Assembly (NCBI RefSeq): GCF_000165425.1
Contig: NW_001799645.1
Span: 248,001 to 312,000 of the forward strand
Reading direction: 5' to 3'
Length of the DNA: 64,000 nucleotides
From: Paramecium tetraurelia
Lineage: Eukaryota > Ciliophora > Oligohymenophorea > Peniculida > Parameciidae
Part shown: positions 22,620 through 37,332 of the stretch, one piece after another
How the letters are laid out: the number at the start of each line of letters is the position of its first letter
Position numbering within the stretch: position 1 is the first letter of the stretch
Made by a program: the position numbers and the translations under genes
Notes under the pieces: generated by a model
Seen by the model: only the letters and a program-made list of their open reading frames with translations
Database searches by the model: none
Told to the model about the DNA's origin: nothing

Positions 22620-24845
22620 ATGAATAGTTCAATTAATATTTCAAAATGCTCAATACACAATGAAAGCAGTATAATATTCGATACAGATTAACAATGTCCA
22701 GAGAAGAAAATTTATTGCATAAAATGCTTGGCTTAGAACTATTAAAACCTCATTCCAGTTGAGAACATTTTAGATTTCAAAAGGGAACTTATATAAATGC
22801 TCATTCAAGAATAAAAGAACAAGAACGAAAATAATATAGAGAAACTTGTTGAAATTATAAAAACATAAAGTGACACAAAGAATAATACTATAGCAATAGT
22901 GGACAAAAATATATTAAATTTGAATGAACAAATTGAAGCTATTCATAGAGAATCTACGCTCCTTTCTGATCTAAATGTTGATATTTAAGACGAAGAATCC
23001 CTTCAAAAATTGTTCTATTAAGTTTAACAACAATCCTAAAGAGCACTTTAAATTAAAGAATTGCTTAATCAACAATTACACAATTTAAAATATTTCGAAT
23101 AAGCCTAAGACTATATTAGTTAAAAAATGACTGAAATTTAGTTTGAAAATTCTCAATAAGTGAAAGAAATGAATTAGAACTTTTAATAATTGTTGAATAG
23201 AAAATAAAAGAATTAAAGTGTGAAATGTTAAAAGCATACTCAAGAAGGATTGATGATTGATTTGAATGAAAGTAGTGTCATATTAGGTAGATTTGCTTGT
23301 TAGGATTGTATATAGGATCAGAAGATATCTTTTACTAAACTAGAAGAATTTAATATATAATGCAAAAAACATTTAGAAGCCAAAAAAATAGAATTAACTA
23401 AATTTGAGTGTTTTACTTAAAAAACAAACTTAGCAATTGAAAAACTAAATGACCATATTGCGAGAATTCATTAACATTTATCTAATGCACTCTCAGAACT
23501 GAAAGGCTTGAGCGATGCACATTTAGATGAACTCTCTAGAGAATAGAGTAGGAATACGAAGGATTTAAAAGATCTATCTTAAAGTGAACTTACAGAGCTG
23601 GCCGAAGAAATAAGCAATAAGTAGTATCTGAATGAATATAAAAAAAAGATATAATAATAAAATGAAACAAAAGTGAGGAAATTTTAAGAAGCTTTAAATT
23701 CGGCATATAATGATTAACTTAAATTATTTCTTGACTTTTACTAAGAAATTTATAACATTTAAATGTGTAATAAGAATTAGAATATTGAGAGGATTCGATA
23801 GAGTGATAGGCTCAAAATATGTTCATGTACTATACAATTGTAATTGTACAACAATAAAAACACCTAGAGTAAAATACTTTAATAAAGTAAGAATATATCA
23901 TAATAAATTGCGAATCAATAAATAAGCACTATTAAATAAGAAAAGTGGTGTTTTACTATTTCTTTTTATCGTGATGGTTCTTAGATGGTAGTCAGTTCTA
24001 ATGAATAAATTAAGGTGTTTAAAAATTAGAATGGATAATTTTCATTGACTCAAACTATATCTCAAGGCCATACAGAAAATGTTTAATGTTTGAAGTTTAT
24101 GAATCGTTCGTAAAGATTCATATCTGGCGGAAAAGATAAATTGATAATAGTATGGTCTTTAAATGATAAATAATAATATTTCTGTGAATAAAAATTAATT
24201 GGTCACTGTTATGGAGTGACTTGTTTGGATTTTAATAAAGACGAAAACCTTCTCATCTCAGGTAGTACGGATGATAAAGTCAGATTTTGGACTCTAAAAA
24301 ATGAATGGGAGATGTCTGAGACCTTTATTCAACACGAGGATTAAGTGCAAGCATTGAGTTTATCAGAAAATTAATAATTGTTGTTGTCGTGTTCTAAAGA
24401 AACTATTCTAGTGCATCAAATAATAGATCGCGAGAATCTCAAATGTGAACAAATATAAAAAATCTCTTCATAGTTTCCTATCTATAGGATCAGCCTTATT
24501 AATAATAGGATTTTTGTTTTTCAATCTTCTAAGTCAACACTGTAGATTTATCTACAAGAGAAAAATTCATAAATCTTTACTCCAAAAGATCAAATCTAAA
24601 TAACAAATACAGAAAACTGTTATTTATATTCTCCAACAATATATTTAAGTGATTAAGGGCTACTAATGTTTAAATCTGGCCAAAACATTTATCTACTAAA
24701 AAGAACAAATGACCACCATTTTACTATTTAAGAAAAGATATAATATCAGGGAATTGAGACAGTTGCTGCAATCAGTCCTGATGGTTAATATTTGAGTGCT
24801 TGGAATAAAGAATTAAAAGAAATTTAAATTAGAAAGCTAGTATGA
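22620..24845 (+). CDS. Zinc-finger/coiled-coil/WD40 protein
   Basis: About 741 residues in a single exon, unusual here for its size. The N-terminus has a Cys/His cluster, KCSIHNES...QCPEKKIYCIKC, spaced like a B-box-type zinc finger. Then about 350 residues of coiled coil with a second CysXXCys (FACQDC), then WD40 repeats from about residue 430: WCFTISFYRDGSQMVVSS, FISGGKDKLIIVWSL, LISGSTDDKVRFWTL and SPDGQYLSAWNKE. A TRIM-like plan (B-box, coiled coil, propeller) but with no RING seen, so ligase activity is not implied. Partners unknown. Confidence 0.82.
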
Positions 24846-25201
24846 ACGATATCAAAATGTCTTATGATTCAATTAGATTTTAATATATTTAGTTTTATTA
24901 ATGATCATTTTGCATATAACTATTTCACTATTAACCTAATTATAAAATCTGATTTTAAGAATTAAATTATAATATTTCTATTTAGTTTTTCAGAAATCAA
25001 ATTTCTTAATTTATTATATCTTAGATTAAGTTGTTAAAATAACATCTTTACAAAAGAAATATTATTAATTTTCTTTAAATATGAAACTAATTTTTTGAAA
25101 GAATTAAAAATCTTATTAAAAATACATAATACTTATTGTCTACTTTAATCATAATATCACTTATTAATTAGATATATGACTACAAAAAGTAATTTAAGTG
25201 T
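24846..25201. other. Intergenic, no gene seen
   Basis: About 350 bp of AT-rich sequence after the zinc-finger/WD40 gene. Nothing recognisable on either strand. Confidence 0.45.
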
Positions 25202-25632
25202 ATGTTCTAAAAAGATGTCAAAGGTAAATTTTTATTAAAAGTAAGCAAATTTTTAATATATCAAGAATGTAAAAGTTAATTATGTTTAAATGTAAAATTG
25301 TAGAAGAAAGATAACTTGTAGAAAATAGTTAATAACAATAAAAATATCGATTGAAAAATCTAGAATCCATCGATTTCAGCAAAAATCTGTAAACTACTAC
25401 AACCTTATTAGCCTATTAATAATATTCTTAATATAGCTATTAATCAGAGTTTATAAACAAATACGCAAAGAATAAAATTGAAAGATCCAATGTAGATAAT
25501 AAGTTTAAGAAGGTTGAATTTATGATAGATAAACGATTTGATTTGAATGTTTTATAAAATCTATGTTAAAAGGAGACATAAATAATAAGAAATTTTATTT
25601 ATATAATTATCCGTTAATAATTTACCCAATGA
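25202..25632 (+). CDS. Possible small gene, exon structure unresolved
   Basis: A coding-like 3' part reads KYRLKNLESIDFSKN, LLAYQQYSQYSYQ, KIERSNVDNKFKKVE and FMIDKRFDLNVLQNL. A 5' part from an ATG at 25202 reads MFQKDVKGKFLLK. Joining them needs one 35-nt or two short introns (for example 25 nt plus 19 nt). The frame runs to a TGA at 25630-25632 that overlaps the next gene's ATG by two bases, which is odd for a nuclear gene; an unseen intron may end it earlier. No family recognised. Confidence 0.4.
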
Positions 25633-27390
25633 ATTCAACCATCAGATAACCACTATCACATCATAACTCAATCGATAAGAGAGAAAATCGACCTGAAACT
25701 AAGCAGGATGCAAAACCATTCTCATTCATAAAACCAGGTGTATCAAATTATCAACCATTGACATCATCTAACTCTTAATTAACTCCTTAATCTCCAATCA
25801 TAAATCCACAATAGATTACTAAATAGTCAAAGCCCAATTGTTCGATTTAGGATTTGGAAACTTTTATTAAGGAAATAGACAGATTACAATTAGAGAATTA
25901 AAAGCTGAAAGAAAAGACTCAAGAACCTTAAGTGGTGGTGCAACAAGATCCGAAATTAGCACTTGAAAATCAGGAACTCAAAGTATGAATTCTAAATAAT
26001 ATTATAGGATTAATTGGATTTCCATAAACACAAATGTGAATTATAGGAAAAGGGTCACAATGATGCAGTAAGATAAATTGATTTAAGTTGGAAATAAGAC
26101 ATAGCCAATTTGAAATACCAGATGGAGCAATAGGAATCAAAACACAGATAAGCTTTGAGATAGGAATAATAATAGGCAAAGCAAGAGATTGCTAGACTCT
26201 AATAGAACTTATCATAAATATCTAGTTCAGATAACAAGAATTAGAGTCTCGTTTAAGCTTTGGTAAATATTAAAATTTAATTCTAGGAAACTCAATTAAT
26301 AAATCTAAAGAAAAATAATAACACATTGGAGGAGAAGTTGTCATATGCTATTTAATAATTTGATTCCTAATCAAAGGATTAGGAGTTCACATTATTAAAA
26401 TAATAAGCTGTGATTGGATCATAAGAACAACATGTTGTTGAATTGAAGAATAAATTGACTCAGTAAAGAGAATAGAATAAGGAAGTATCTTAGTAATTGA
26501 ACAAATACAAGGATGTGGCTGAAACTAAGACTGCAAGTGAATCTGTGTTATAAAAAAAGTTGAAGCTTATTGAAGGTGATTTTGAACATTTGTCTTAAAC
26601 TTATAATGAGCACAAGGATTCATTATAATCAAAGATAAATGAATTGACTTCAATGTATGGAAAATCCTAGGAGTAGATATGTCTGTTATAACAGTAATAA
26701 ACTAAAGAGCAGAATTAAATTAAGAAGTTATAAACTTCCTTGGAAAATTAAGAGAAGAATCATTAGAATGAAATCAGTGATCTTCATAAATAAAAATAAA
26801 TGTTGATTTAATTTTTAGAATAGGAATTACTTGGTTATAAAGAATAGAATTAACAATTGAAATTGATGAATCAGAAGTTGGAAACTTAATATAAAGAGAA
26901 TCAATAATCATATTAATAAAACTTTAGAGAATTAGAATGTAAGACTAATATGTTAGGAGATGAATGCACTAGACTCAATAATATCATCAAATAAAAGGAT
27001 GAGTAAGTCTTTAGATTGTAAGTCTAATTAAAAGATTTGATGAATCTTAATGGAAAAAATTAATCTCAAGAATAAATCTTAGAGAATTTATAGATTAAAG
27101 AAGGGGAAATCAATATTCTAAAGTAATAGAATGACAGTTTGATTAGTGATTTATCAAGGTAAGCTGAGAATTACAGAAATCTAGTCCAATAACATAAATA
27201 ATTGTAGAAATAATCAGAAGAAGTAAAGATGAATAGCATCACTATCAATGAATTTTAGAGTAAATGTGAATTGTAAGATAAGGAGATTGAAAGATTACGA
27301 TAGAAAGTCTTAGAAAAATCCTAATTACTAGAAAAAGTATAGAAGGAGAACTTAGAATATTAGGCTAAGCTGAAATCAAAGTTAAGATGA
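25629..27390 (+). CDS. Coiled-coil protein, unknown
   Basis: About 578 residues with a 25-nt intron at 25983-26007. The first 80 residues are Ser/Pro/Gln-rich and disordered (SNYQPLTSSNSQLTPQS); the rest is almost uninterrupted coiled coil with many Leu/Gln/Glu/Lys heptads, ending KVQKENLEYQAKLKSKLR. No motor, kinase or membrane segment. Such proteins in ciliates are often cytoskeletal or basal-body components, but that is inference. It is followed 89 bp later by the kinesin-13 gene on the same strand. Confidence 0.8.
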
Positions 27391-27479
27391 TATTATTACT
27401 TTTATTTTATTACATAATAATGATTTATACATAATCTAATATAGAAGTGACATTAGAGTGTATATCCAAGTATATATAT

Positions 27480-29482
<2,003 letters not shown>

Positions 29483-29529
29483 TAATTAAATAATTAATAA
29501 TTATAATTAATTATTATGCATTGATAAAT

Positions 29530-30696
<1,167 letters not shown>

Positions 30697-30767
30697 TAAT
30701 TAATTTCACTATATTATTTTAGATTTAGAATATGTTTATGATAGAATTAAATTAAGTAGGAGGAAGG

Positions 30768-31175
30768 TCAAGATGAGTCCTATTAGAATTTAATAATTAT
30801 TCTATTAAGAAGAATGGAACCTCCATCTACAGATATGGCATTTTTATTTTTATTAAAATATATCAAAAGGATGTTTAATATAATAAATTCCTAAAATTCG
30901 ATTTTCAAGAGTTACTGTTCTTTCAAATATGCATCTATTTTCAACATCCCAATGTGCTAGTTCACCAGAATTTAAATAGGATTTTTTTTTTTAGATCGGT
31001 TTTTATTCTTGAAATTTCTCATTTGATTACATGAAGAGTAAGGTTTATGATAGGATTCTAATGTTGAAGTAGTCTAAGATGGAGTATTATCCTATAAATT
31101 AAAATGTATAGATATTTTTTCTATTTAATAGTGTTATTAATAGTATCCCTACTGGACCTATTGAAATTTGCACAT
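30768..31175 (-). CDS. Small unknown protein (about 119 aa)
   Basis: Three exons (introns 31008-31030, 23 nt; 30891-30915, 25 nt) give a continuous frame. The N-terminal third is Gln/Tyr-rich, the middle has KPIQKKKSYLNSGELAHW and DVENRCIFERTEF, and the end reads AISVDGGSILLNRIIIKF before TGA. The strand-turn-strand look resembles one blade or lobe of a small beta fold, but no family is recognised. The introns are well formed, which supports a real gene. Confidence 0.6.
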
Positions 31176-31459
31176 ACTAATATTGTTAATATTAAATATT
31201 AAGATATACTAAGTGTGCTACAATGAATTATTTATCTCAAAATATATATTATTTATTGAAATTCCTATTTTACAAAATAATCTAAGTATTTAAGGCAAAA
31301 AAAAAGTGTTATGAGCAAATGATAAAAAAAAGTATATTTTAAATAGTTTAATAAATTCAGCAGAGAATCTATTGTAGGGTATATCGAAATCAGAGGAGAA
31401 GTCAAAGAAACACATACAAAACCTTATAATATTATAATAATCGAAGATTGATTATGTAT

Positions 31460-33214
31460 TCATTCAGAATTTAAATAATTAATCATCATTTAAGATAACT
31501 TCTATCTTTTAATCAATTTTCTAGTGTTTGCATATTCTTTGTTCATTTGTTACAAAATTGAATTTATAAATTTTTAAATATTATCTTCTAATTTTATAAT
31601 CCAAGGCTCCTTTTCACCCTTGGCATTATTTATGTATTTTTAGATTAAAGAGGAAGCCATCACTCCTTCAATCAAGAAACTAATTGGATATTCTTTGTTA
31701 GGTTGTTCCTTCTCTGTTGAAAATGGTTTCTATAAGAATTAAAAGTTATTCTCTAATTCATTCAATTTATATTCATTTTGAATAGGAACATTCTTTTCAA
31801 CCCATTTCACTACTAATTCATGTATGATTGAGGATAGAATAATTGAATTCTACTAAATTCTTAATAGTTATTATTGATTATTTTATGATTGATCAGGATG
31901 TTGTTCCCAAGCTTTGAAAATGTTATTAAATGCAATTTATTTCAGAACAATAAATATTATCAAAATCATTTTTTAACAGTTTTCATTCATTTATCCTAAA
32001 CTACCAAATTTGGTGGTTGGAATTCTTACTATTTCAAATTTAGTATATGTTTTCAAAGGAGGAAATTAAAATGATTAAGTGATATCATTCAAATAGGATG
32101 CTAAAGGCCCTATGATAATTTCCTCTGCTTTAAATTCCTTAACTAATTTAATTGATAAAGTATCCAGCAAAGTACTAATTTTTTTCTTACTTAACGCATT
32201 CTATTTATCCTAACCCACTTACACTATCAGTGAATCAGAAGTATTCAATAAATCTAATAGGAAATTATTGGTTAAATCATCGATCCAATCTTAGAGCATT
32301 TCATTGGCTTCATCACGATTAGTTTATTACTACTTTTATTATTAGGCTTTCTTTATTTTTATTTCATTTTCCAATGTTTATAAAAATGTCCTACCAAACC
32401 ATTGCATATTTTGAACCCTTTTAACAATTTTCTTAAATTTCATGACGGAAGGTTTCTTGTAATCTCCAAATTATCTTTATTATTTCTTATCCTCTTTGAC
32501 TTTCTTTGCTAATCTTCTTTTTTTTTTCTCAGCTTTGATTTCATCTTATGATTTCTCCTCCCTGTAACTATTTTGACTATCTTTTTCTAATTATTATTAT
32601 TTACCCCGAACGGTTTCTTATTATTATTATTATTTGTTTCGAAAAGTTTCTAATTTTAATCTTTCTAATTGAATTTCTCTTTCTAAATACTCTTGCTTTT
32701 TTAGGGCGTCTGTTGATCTATTTTTTATAATTCTAAATTGCTATTCATTAGATAGATAAATTTTTGGGATATCTGTTTATTCAAAATAATCAAATTCTGG
32801 TGCTTTATAGATTGTTTAAGGAATTTTTTTTTTAACAATCACTCTTTATGGTTTTGGTGGTTCTTTTGGCAATCCAAAATCAGATAAATCAAATGCCAAT
32901 CTAATTTAACTTTCAGGTTGATGAACCATCAATCCTAGATTATAATTTAATGGCAATGGGTCGATGATTTAAGATTGAATAAAGGGTAATTTCTAATTAT
33001 TAGAATATGCTGGAATGAAATTTGTTTGATAGGCATAATTTAAAGAGCTTAAATAAGGGTTAAATTATTGTTATTGTTATTGCAATTATTATTGTTATTA
33101 TTATTAGTAATTTATTCCATATAATTATCCATACAAATATCTTTCATTTGAAGTAAGGGGTAATTGATTTATCAAAGGGAATATGCTCGAATTATTATGT
33201 TATAAATAATTCAT
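31460..33214 (-). CDS. Unknown 584-aa protein with charged coiled region
   Basis: A single open frame of 585 codons with no intron. The N-terminus is Asn/Gln-rich with a run of 20-odd Gln (about 33060-33110), followed by a Pro-rich turn (LPKEPPKPQ), a highly charged helical block (KAEKKKRRLAKKVKED) and an alpha-rich C-terminal half with DDLTNNFLLDLL, KEPWIIKLEDNI and a short hydrophobic segment (KMILIIFIVLKQIAF) that could be a buried helix or a single membrane span. No family recognised. Codon use is like the neighbours. Confidence 0.75.
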
Positions 33215-33376
33215 TATAAAAAAATTAATATATAGAATTTTAAATGTCATTAGAATTATTTTTTTCATTTTAATTAATAGAACCAATAGTATAAATTGTT
33301 ATGAGTATTAAAAATTGAGCAAAATCCTCTAAATAATTTACACTTAAGTGTTTATACTAATAATTTCATTAATTTA

Positions 33377-34564
33377 ATGATCAGATTTATTTCTGTCCAA
33401 ACAAAACCTTATCAAGGTTAGAATAATCTAGACATACTTGTTGACAACCAAATTTACTAATAATATTTTAATGGTGGCCAAAACTTGATCATTGAAGCCG
33501 AATTCGGAAACACATTAATCTAAGAAATCAACCTACGTACATTATTTTAACTTAAAGCAAGATCTTTGTCCTGAACCTGAGAAGGATATCTTATACAAAT
33601 GCTACAATCTCAACGAATTAGATCAAGAGTATAAGCGAATTAGTGGAAAATTGATAAAAATAAGGAATGAAGAAAATTATATCACCTACGCTGCATTTGT
33701 AAAATCAGAAGTGGTATTTATTATTCTTTATTACATAAGCCGTTCACACGATTAACAATAACTATATAATCAGAGAAATCTGATTCCTTTAAAATATATT
33801 ATTTTGGTGTAAGAGGTAAGAATATAGAAGAGGAATTGTAGCAATAAGAATCAATTGAATAGAAAAACATTAAAGTGATATTAAAGCGAGGAAGAAAAAC
33901 TGAAACTTTTAACAATAGAATTGTAGACAACGATAAAATGACTCCCTCAGAATTCTTTAATAGAGTTAAAAATGGTATCCCTATTAGTAACAGAGACTAA
34001 TAGCCTGAAAAAATAATTTATTCTAATTACGATGAAAAAATGAAAATTGAGTAAAGTTAAATAAATGATTAAAATCTTAAATTTACTGACAAAATACAAG
34101 AAGAATCAAAAGTCAAAGAAGATCCTGACAATAAAAAATACATTACTCTATATGATGATGATGAAAATTCTGTTTAATTCATAGATTAAAAAGTCAAATA
34201 ATAATAATAATAATAGCAATAACAATAACAATAACAACAAAAATAAAACAACAAAAGTCATTTTAGTTCCTAAAAGTGTTGCTTTTCTGATACTAAACAA
34301 GTTTCGAGCATTAAAATACCTTCTAAATAACTGAATATTACTGATTTCGCTTATTCATCAAAATAAACTGCCAATCAAGACATTAAAGTAGAATATAATG
34401 TTTTTCATAACATGATGAAATATACAGCCTCAGAAATTGATTAATAGTTTCTTCAATTTCACAAAACAAGTAATTATCTTAAAATTAATTTATTAGTTGA
34501 AGAATCCAAAAATGTGCCTGCAAAATATAGATTAATACATAGAATAAATACATAACAATACTGA
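33377..34564 (+). CDS. Unknown 378-aa protein
   Basis: Introns at 33537-33561 (25 nt) and 33714-33739 (26 nt). The first 130 residues look like a beta-rich fold (RFISVQTKPYQGQ, NLIIEAEFGNTLI, PFTRLTITIQSEKSDSF, KIYYFGVRGKN), the middle is basic and polar, a Gln run lies near 34196-34240, and the end is mixed helical. Ends 23 bp before the stop of a small convergent gene. No family recognised; the N-terminal fold could be C2- or PH-like, which is a guess. Confidence 0.72.
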
Positions 34565-34587
34565 TTCTTTAATTAATATTTATTAAA

Positions 34588-34985
34588 TCATAAATTACCT
34601 TTTTTTAATTTTGTCAAATTCTCTATTTGACTTCTATATTTGACTATCATCAAAATAACTTGACATTTCCTGTCCAATAATATCAATAATGGAATTAAAC
34701 TTGTATTCATTTTATAGTAATTATAAGTTCTCTTTACAAATAATGATAAATTAATAATTTTCTAAATCAAAATTCTCCACTATCAATCAACATTTAATAT
34801 CCTATCCATACACGAAATAATGCCATTACTAAATATTCTTTAAATCTTCTTTCATATTTTTCGACACTATTTTATTGAGAAAAATAATGAGTCTTAAGAT
34901 CATGATTATCAACGCTAATTATTAAGATGTAGTTCTTAATTTTTTCATATTTGATCAAATTCTAATCTTCAAATCTTGGTCTCAT
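34588..34985 (-). CDS. Small unknown protein (about 113 aa)
   Basis: Convergent with the preceding gene. An ATG at 34985 opens a frame reading MRPRFEDQNLIKYEKIKN, YILIISVDNHDLKTHYF and YERRFKEYLVMALF. A 34-nt intron (34780-34813) and a 22-nt intron (34623-34644) are needed to keep coding-like sequence (ENFDLENYQFIIICKENL, KFNSIIDIIGQEMSSYFDD) up to a TGA. The first intron is at the upper size limit and starts GTG, so the model is tentative. No family recognised. Confidence 0.5.
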
Positions 34986-35099
34986 TCTACTGATTGTAAT
35001 TTTACTAATACAAAATAAGTAATTAAAAAGCGCCGAAAACACATTTAATTGATGCAATAAAACTCAACTTAATTTATTTGTTTATAAAATTTAAATTTC

Positions 35100-35387
35100 A
35101 TGGAGGAGGAAGAAACTCAACTTTTTTAAATAAGGGATTCAGATGATGATGAGGATCTAATTCCTTAATTTAAAATAATGTCATTAAGAGATGGAAAACA
35201 TAGAAAGGTTTAATTGCAATCCTACAATAGTAATAATAAATCAGATATTAGAAAATAATAACAAAATCTCATGGAATAGAAAACTGTGACTAACTATTAT
35301 TAATCAGTTAACACTTTGCTTTATGACTTAAAAAAAGATTATTTAGAAAAAGTGGAAATAGAAAAAAAAAAAATAAATGAAGAATGA
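35100..35387 (+). CDS. Short acidic-basic protein (95 aa) or N-terminal piece of a broken gene
   Basis: 95 codons starting MEEEETQLF, then RDSDDDEDLIP, KIMSLRDGKHRKVQ and a Lys/Glu-rich helix that ends at a 12-A run followed by a TGA. Coding-like sequence on the same strand continues to about 36026 in shifting frames, so this may be the front of a longer gene whose frame is broken at the A run. No family recognised. Confidence 0.5.
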
Positions 35388-36026
35388 ATTAATATTAAAA
35401 TATAACATTATAATATGAAATTTTCACTAATACTTGGTTAAAAGAGAGTATGATTTTACAAAAATCTCAAAAATTAACAATTGATTTTAGCAAAATTAAT
35501 TAATCATAAACTCCACTATTTTTTTTTAGGGAAATTTAAGTTTAAAAACATACCGAAATCTTATTGTTTTGAAGGCAATTATACTATATAGTCTATTATT
35601 AGTGAATAGTAGTAACTATCAAATATATCATCAATAAAAATTATCCAATAACTTAATATTAATAAAAATATGTTCTGATGACATAAATAATAATAAATAA
35701 AGTGATAATGTGAGAACCTTGAATTAGAAACTAAAAAATCGTTTGATAATTTATAAGTTGAATGGGTTGAAATTAATTCTGAAACTTTGCTTATAAAAAT
35801 TGTTTTTATGAAAAGGATCTTTAATCATAGATGGCTGGAGATAATTAGTATATGTTAGATAATTACTTAAATTTTTACAATCTGTATTTTAAACTCATTT
35901 AGAATAAAATTATTAAGATAGTATTTACATTAGCTAATGATTTTATGATTCTGATGGTAAGTCTTATTTGATTGTCAATAGAAAAAGAATAGATTAGAAA
36001 ATATAACAATAGTCTTTTAAAAATGA
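35388..36026 (+). pseudogene. Coding-like debris in several frames; probable broken gene
   Basis: Stretches that look translated occur one after another in different frames: EIFTNTWLKESMILQKS and KLTIDFSKINQSQTP (35425-35520), KFKNIPKSYCFEGNYT (35545-35600), ENLELETKKSFDNLQ and VEWVEINSETLLIKI (35713-35810), and MAGDNQYMLDNYL to a TGA at 36024-36026 (an ATG at 35831 and a clean 25-nt intron are present). No set of normal introns that joins them all was found. Either an unresolved multi-exon gene or a decaying duplicate; it stops 19 bp before the convergent ELMO gene ends. Confidence 0.4.
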
Positions 36027-36045
36027 ATGATTATAGATAAATCAA

Positions 36046-37321
36046 TCAGATGTTATTAATTTTATAAAATCTTTGAATATCTGAATGAAACTCTCTGATT
36101 AGTTTCTGAGGTTATTCATGTATTAACTTCCTTATATGAGTCAAATGATTTCCTATAGTGTGGAAAGTAATTTGTTCTCTTTCATAATATAATAATAAAT
36201 CATACTTTTTAAGAATTTTGGTCAATAAATGGAAGCCTGCAAAGTATAATTTATTGATAACACTGATAACAGAATCTTCTTAATTTATTAGTTAATTTAA
36301 TTTATTGTCTTTGAGACTAACTAAAACAAAGGTTGTAATATTGATAAGAGTGATACTGAATGGGATTTTGATATCTTGAAAGATCTTGAGTGTTTACTTG
36401 ATATATATTTTATATTCTGTTATGAAAGCAAGCATTTACAATAATCCAAGTATACCAGCACCTCTAAGATCAGTAGCTGGATCAGTGCCTTAAAATCCAA
36501 TCATTTCCCAATGAGAACCATATCTTAGACAATAGTCAGTAGTCATGAGTTGGCAATAGATTGTATAGAGAATTCTAAAATGAGACTCGTTATTATCATC
36601 AAATGACAGTTGCGACATTAAGCAAACCTTGTTTAGAATTATAGTACTTGAGTTTTTTTCTTAGATGAGTCTACTACTTTTTAAATGGATACTAAAACAT
36701 CCGAATAGTTTATCTAAAAAAGATGTCTTTTTTTAGATAAATTCAATCTGGTCTCTGATGTCTTTAAGAACCCTTCATTTAATTCCCAAGCTTCAATGAA
36801 GTTTATTTATTTGATCTCATTTTTTTTCCTTTCCAAATCCATCATTTCTCTCTTTATTGAGCTTATTCGAATTCTTGTTCAATTTTGCCAAAATGCTTTC
36901 TCTCTGACAATCTAAAAACTTTTTTGTCTGGACTTTCTTTCTCCATTTGTCCAACAGGAGGTTTGTCGTTTTCATCATCACTAGACTGGCATTGCTGCTT
37001 AATGGGTGTTTCATTGATTTGATTATTCTATAATGCAATACTTTTAGCTTTGTCTTTGAGATTATTGACTAAAGGTCCATTTCTTTAATTTACATTTGTT
37101 CCTTTCTTATTTAATTTCTAATTTATTTTTTATCTAGCTTATTCGATGTGATCGTTCGATTATTAGAACACCTGTTTATGATCAAAATCGAAATCATCAT
37201 CATCTTTGGCCTAAGCAGCTGAAACTCCAGCCCATTCTGCTACTTCTCCTATTTCATCATCATTATCAATTATATTTTGGATATTTCTCTTTTTTTAAAT
37301 GGCCCTTTAATCAGCAATCAT
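36046..37321 (-). CDS. ELMO-domain protein, with apparent frame breaks
   Basis: ELMO/ELMOD proteins are GAPs or regulators for Arl/Rac-type GTPases. The core signature is clear: RYGSHWEMIGFQGTDPATDL then RGAGILGLLQ, the WxxIGFQGxxPxTDxRGxGxLGL pattern of the domain, with the preceding LDKLFGCFSIHLKSSRL and the following KIPFSITLINITTF. The N-terminal 180 residues are Asp/Lys/Gln-rich. Reading the whole needs one extra base twice: near 36843-36851 (AAA) and near 36771-36773 (GGG). About 425 residues if so. A 27-nt GTG...CAG segment near the C-terminus may be an in-frame intron. Either assembly errors or a recently inactivated copy. Confidence 0.72.
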
Positions 37322-37332
37322 TTAAATAAATA

